A stretch of DNA of 64,000 bases, from NCBI RefSeq assembly GCF_036880985.1, contig NZ_JBAJNO010000009.1, forward strand, positions 2,578,501-2,642,500, read 5' to 3'. Numbering within the stretch: position 1 is the first letter of the stretch; the number at the start of each line of letters is the position of its first letter. Below the pieces are notes generated by a model that searched no databases, was not told the origin of the DNA, and saw only the letters and a program-made list of their open reading frames with translations. The position numbers were made by a program, and so were the translations under genes. Positions 63,467 to 64,000 of the stretch are shown one piece after another. The stretch comes from Limibacter armeniacum (GTDB taxonomy: Bacteria; Bacteroidota; Bacteroidia; Cytophagales; Flammeovirgaceae).

Positions 63467-63654
63467 TTGTGTGTGATTTTAGTGTGAAAAAAACTTCAGC
63501 GCTCTTCTCGATAAATTAAAATATTTATTAGAAAAGGAACTTTCCTTGTTCAATCGCCATATAGACGATTAAAGTAGAAAAATCAGCATTTTCTACCAAA
63601 AAAAATAAAAAACACCTTCAGTTTTCACTTTTTTAAGATTCTTCCTATATAAAA

Positions 63655-63701
63655 CAGATACTGAGCTTATTGAGTAATTGTTTCAATATTCCCAGTATCT
63701 G
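63655..63701 (-). terminator. Weak hairpin after nusB
   Basis: 9-bp stem CAGATACTG / CAGTATCTG with a 29-base loop; TTTTATAT on the minus strand. Confidence 0.45.
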
Positions 63702-63728
63702 CTTATACTTTTATCAAATCTTAAGATA

Positions 63729-64000
63729 TTATTTGTTATCGATGAGCCCTCTACCACTCTTTCTGATCTGACCACTCTTCATCATTTGGTCAGAAACAGC
63801 ATCTAGAATACCATTGATAAACTGCCAACTTTTTGGAGTAGAGTACATCTTTGAGATTTCAATAAACTCATTGATTGTCACTTTTACAGGGATATTAGGG
63901 AAGTTTACCATCTCTGTAAGTGCCATGCTCAAAAGAATGCTATCAACTCTTGCCATTCTTTCTTTCGCCCACTTTTTAGAGTTCTTACCAATTATCTCAA
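63729..64000 (-). CDS. nusB: Transcription antitermination factor NusB, 5' part beyond the window
   Basis: The frame continues to the window edge (first full codon ends at 63998), so the ATG at 63956 is internal, not the start. Visible residues include SKKWAKERMARVDSILL, TEMVNFPNIPVKVTINEFIEI and TPKSWQFINGILDAV, the conserved C-terminal helices of NusB. It binds boxA RNA with S10 for rRNA antitermination. The chain ends RKSGRGLIDNK. Confidence 0.93.
   Translation of the reverse strand, partial: EIIGKNSKKWAKERMARVDSILLSMALTEMVNFPNIPVKVTINEFIEISKMYSTPKSWQFINGILDAVSDQMMKSGQIRKSGRGLIDNK

Overview
The window looks like the chromosome of a gliding, saprophytic Bacteroidota bacterium, most likely order Cytophagales. 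The evidence is a SusC/SusD pair next to a family 2 glycoside hydrolase, the gliding genes gldD and gldE in the order mutY-ssb-gldE-gldD, the lipoprotein-rich nusB/YtxH/DUF1573/yajC/ybbR/coaE cluster, tRNA genes without an encoded CCA, AT-rich DNA with few Shine-Dalgarno sites, and promoters of the Bacteroidota type (TTTG, about 19 bases, TAnnTTTG). I see no rRNA, CRISPR array, transposase, prophage or other mobile element. The genus cannot be fixed from the sequence alone.

Layout. 1-6.1 kb: the end of a polysaccharide utilization locus on the minus strand (susC, susD, GH2 enzyme cut by the window edge). 6.5-8.8 kb: a degenerate receiver protein, an AraC regulator and a pirin-like protein, all minus. 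9.2-14.3 kb: a CNNM/CBS membrane protein, sucD, yidD, a secreted bleomycin-hydrolase-type peptidase and a small outer-membrane barrel. 14.3-21.7 kb: a reductase/epimerase, a membrane-anchored PPIase, a Gly-Leu-Gly tRNA cluster with a consensus promoter, oligopeptidase B and a DUF3078 protein. 21.8-28.9 kb: YggS, a previously missable 56-residue gene on the minus strand, a degenerate oxidase-subunit-III-like membrane protein, a possible small RNA, a single-domain response regulator, a TPR protein, an Hpt-like protein, an unknown eight-helix membrane protein and an alpha/beta hydrolase. 28.9-41.2 kb: mutL, ettA, DUF349, a PLP deaminase/desulfhydrase, hslV, an M1 lipoprotein peptidase, DUF4199 and a catalytically degenerate dihydroorotase. 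41.3-44.2 kb: a complete partner-switching module (membrane PP2C phosphatase, STAS antagonist, HATPase anti-sigma kinase). 44.7-50.1 kb: an Omp85-family protein, an ArsR regulator, an isolated nuoB-nuoC pair, hemC, a second ArsR regulator and a TrmH-type methyltransferase. 50.1-55.2 kb: gldD, gldE, ssb, mutY, DUF2062 and rhomboid. 55.4-58.3 kb: rpsP with two identical-loop leader hairpins, and a VLCAD-type acyl-CoA dehydrogenase preceded by three TGCATGCA palindromes. 58.4-64 kb: a pterin dehydratase, purH, coaE, ybbR, yajC, DUF1573, YtxH and the 3' part of nusB.

Most genes are housekeeping. The parts that merit a second look are regulatory: the palindromes arranged around the acyl-CoA dehydrogenase promoter, the paired hairpins in the rpsP leader, the possible small RNA near 23.6-23.85 kb, the partner-switching operon, the kinase-less response regulator/TPR/Hpt cluster, and the receiver protein that has lost its phosphoacceptor next to AraC and pirin. 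No single region is clearly a new system. These calls come from reading the sequence by eye; family assignments of weakly conserved membrane proteins are tentative.
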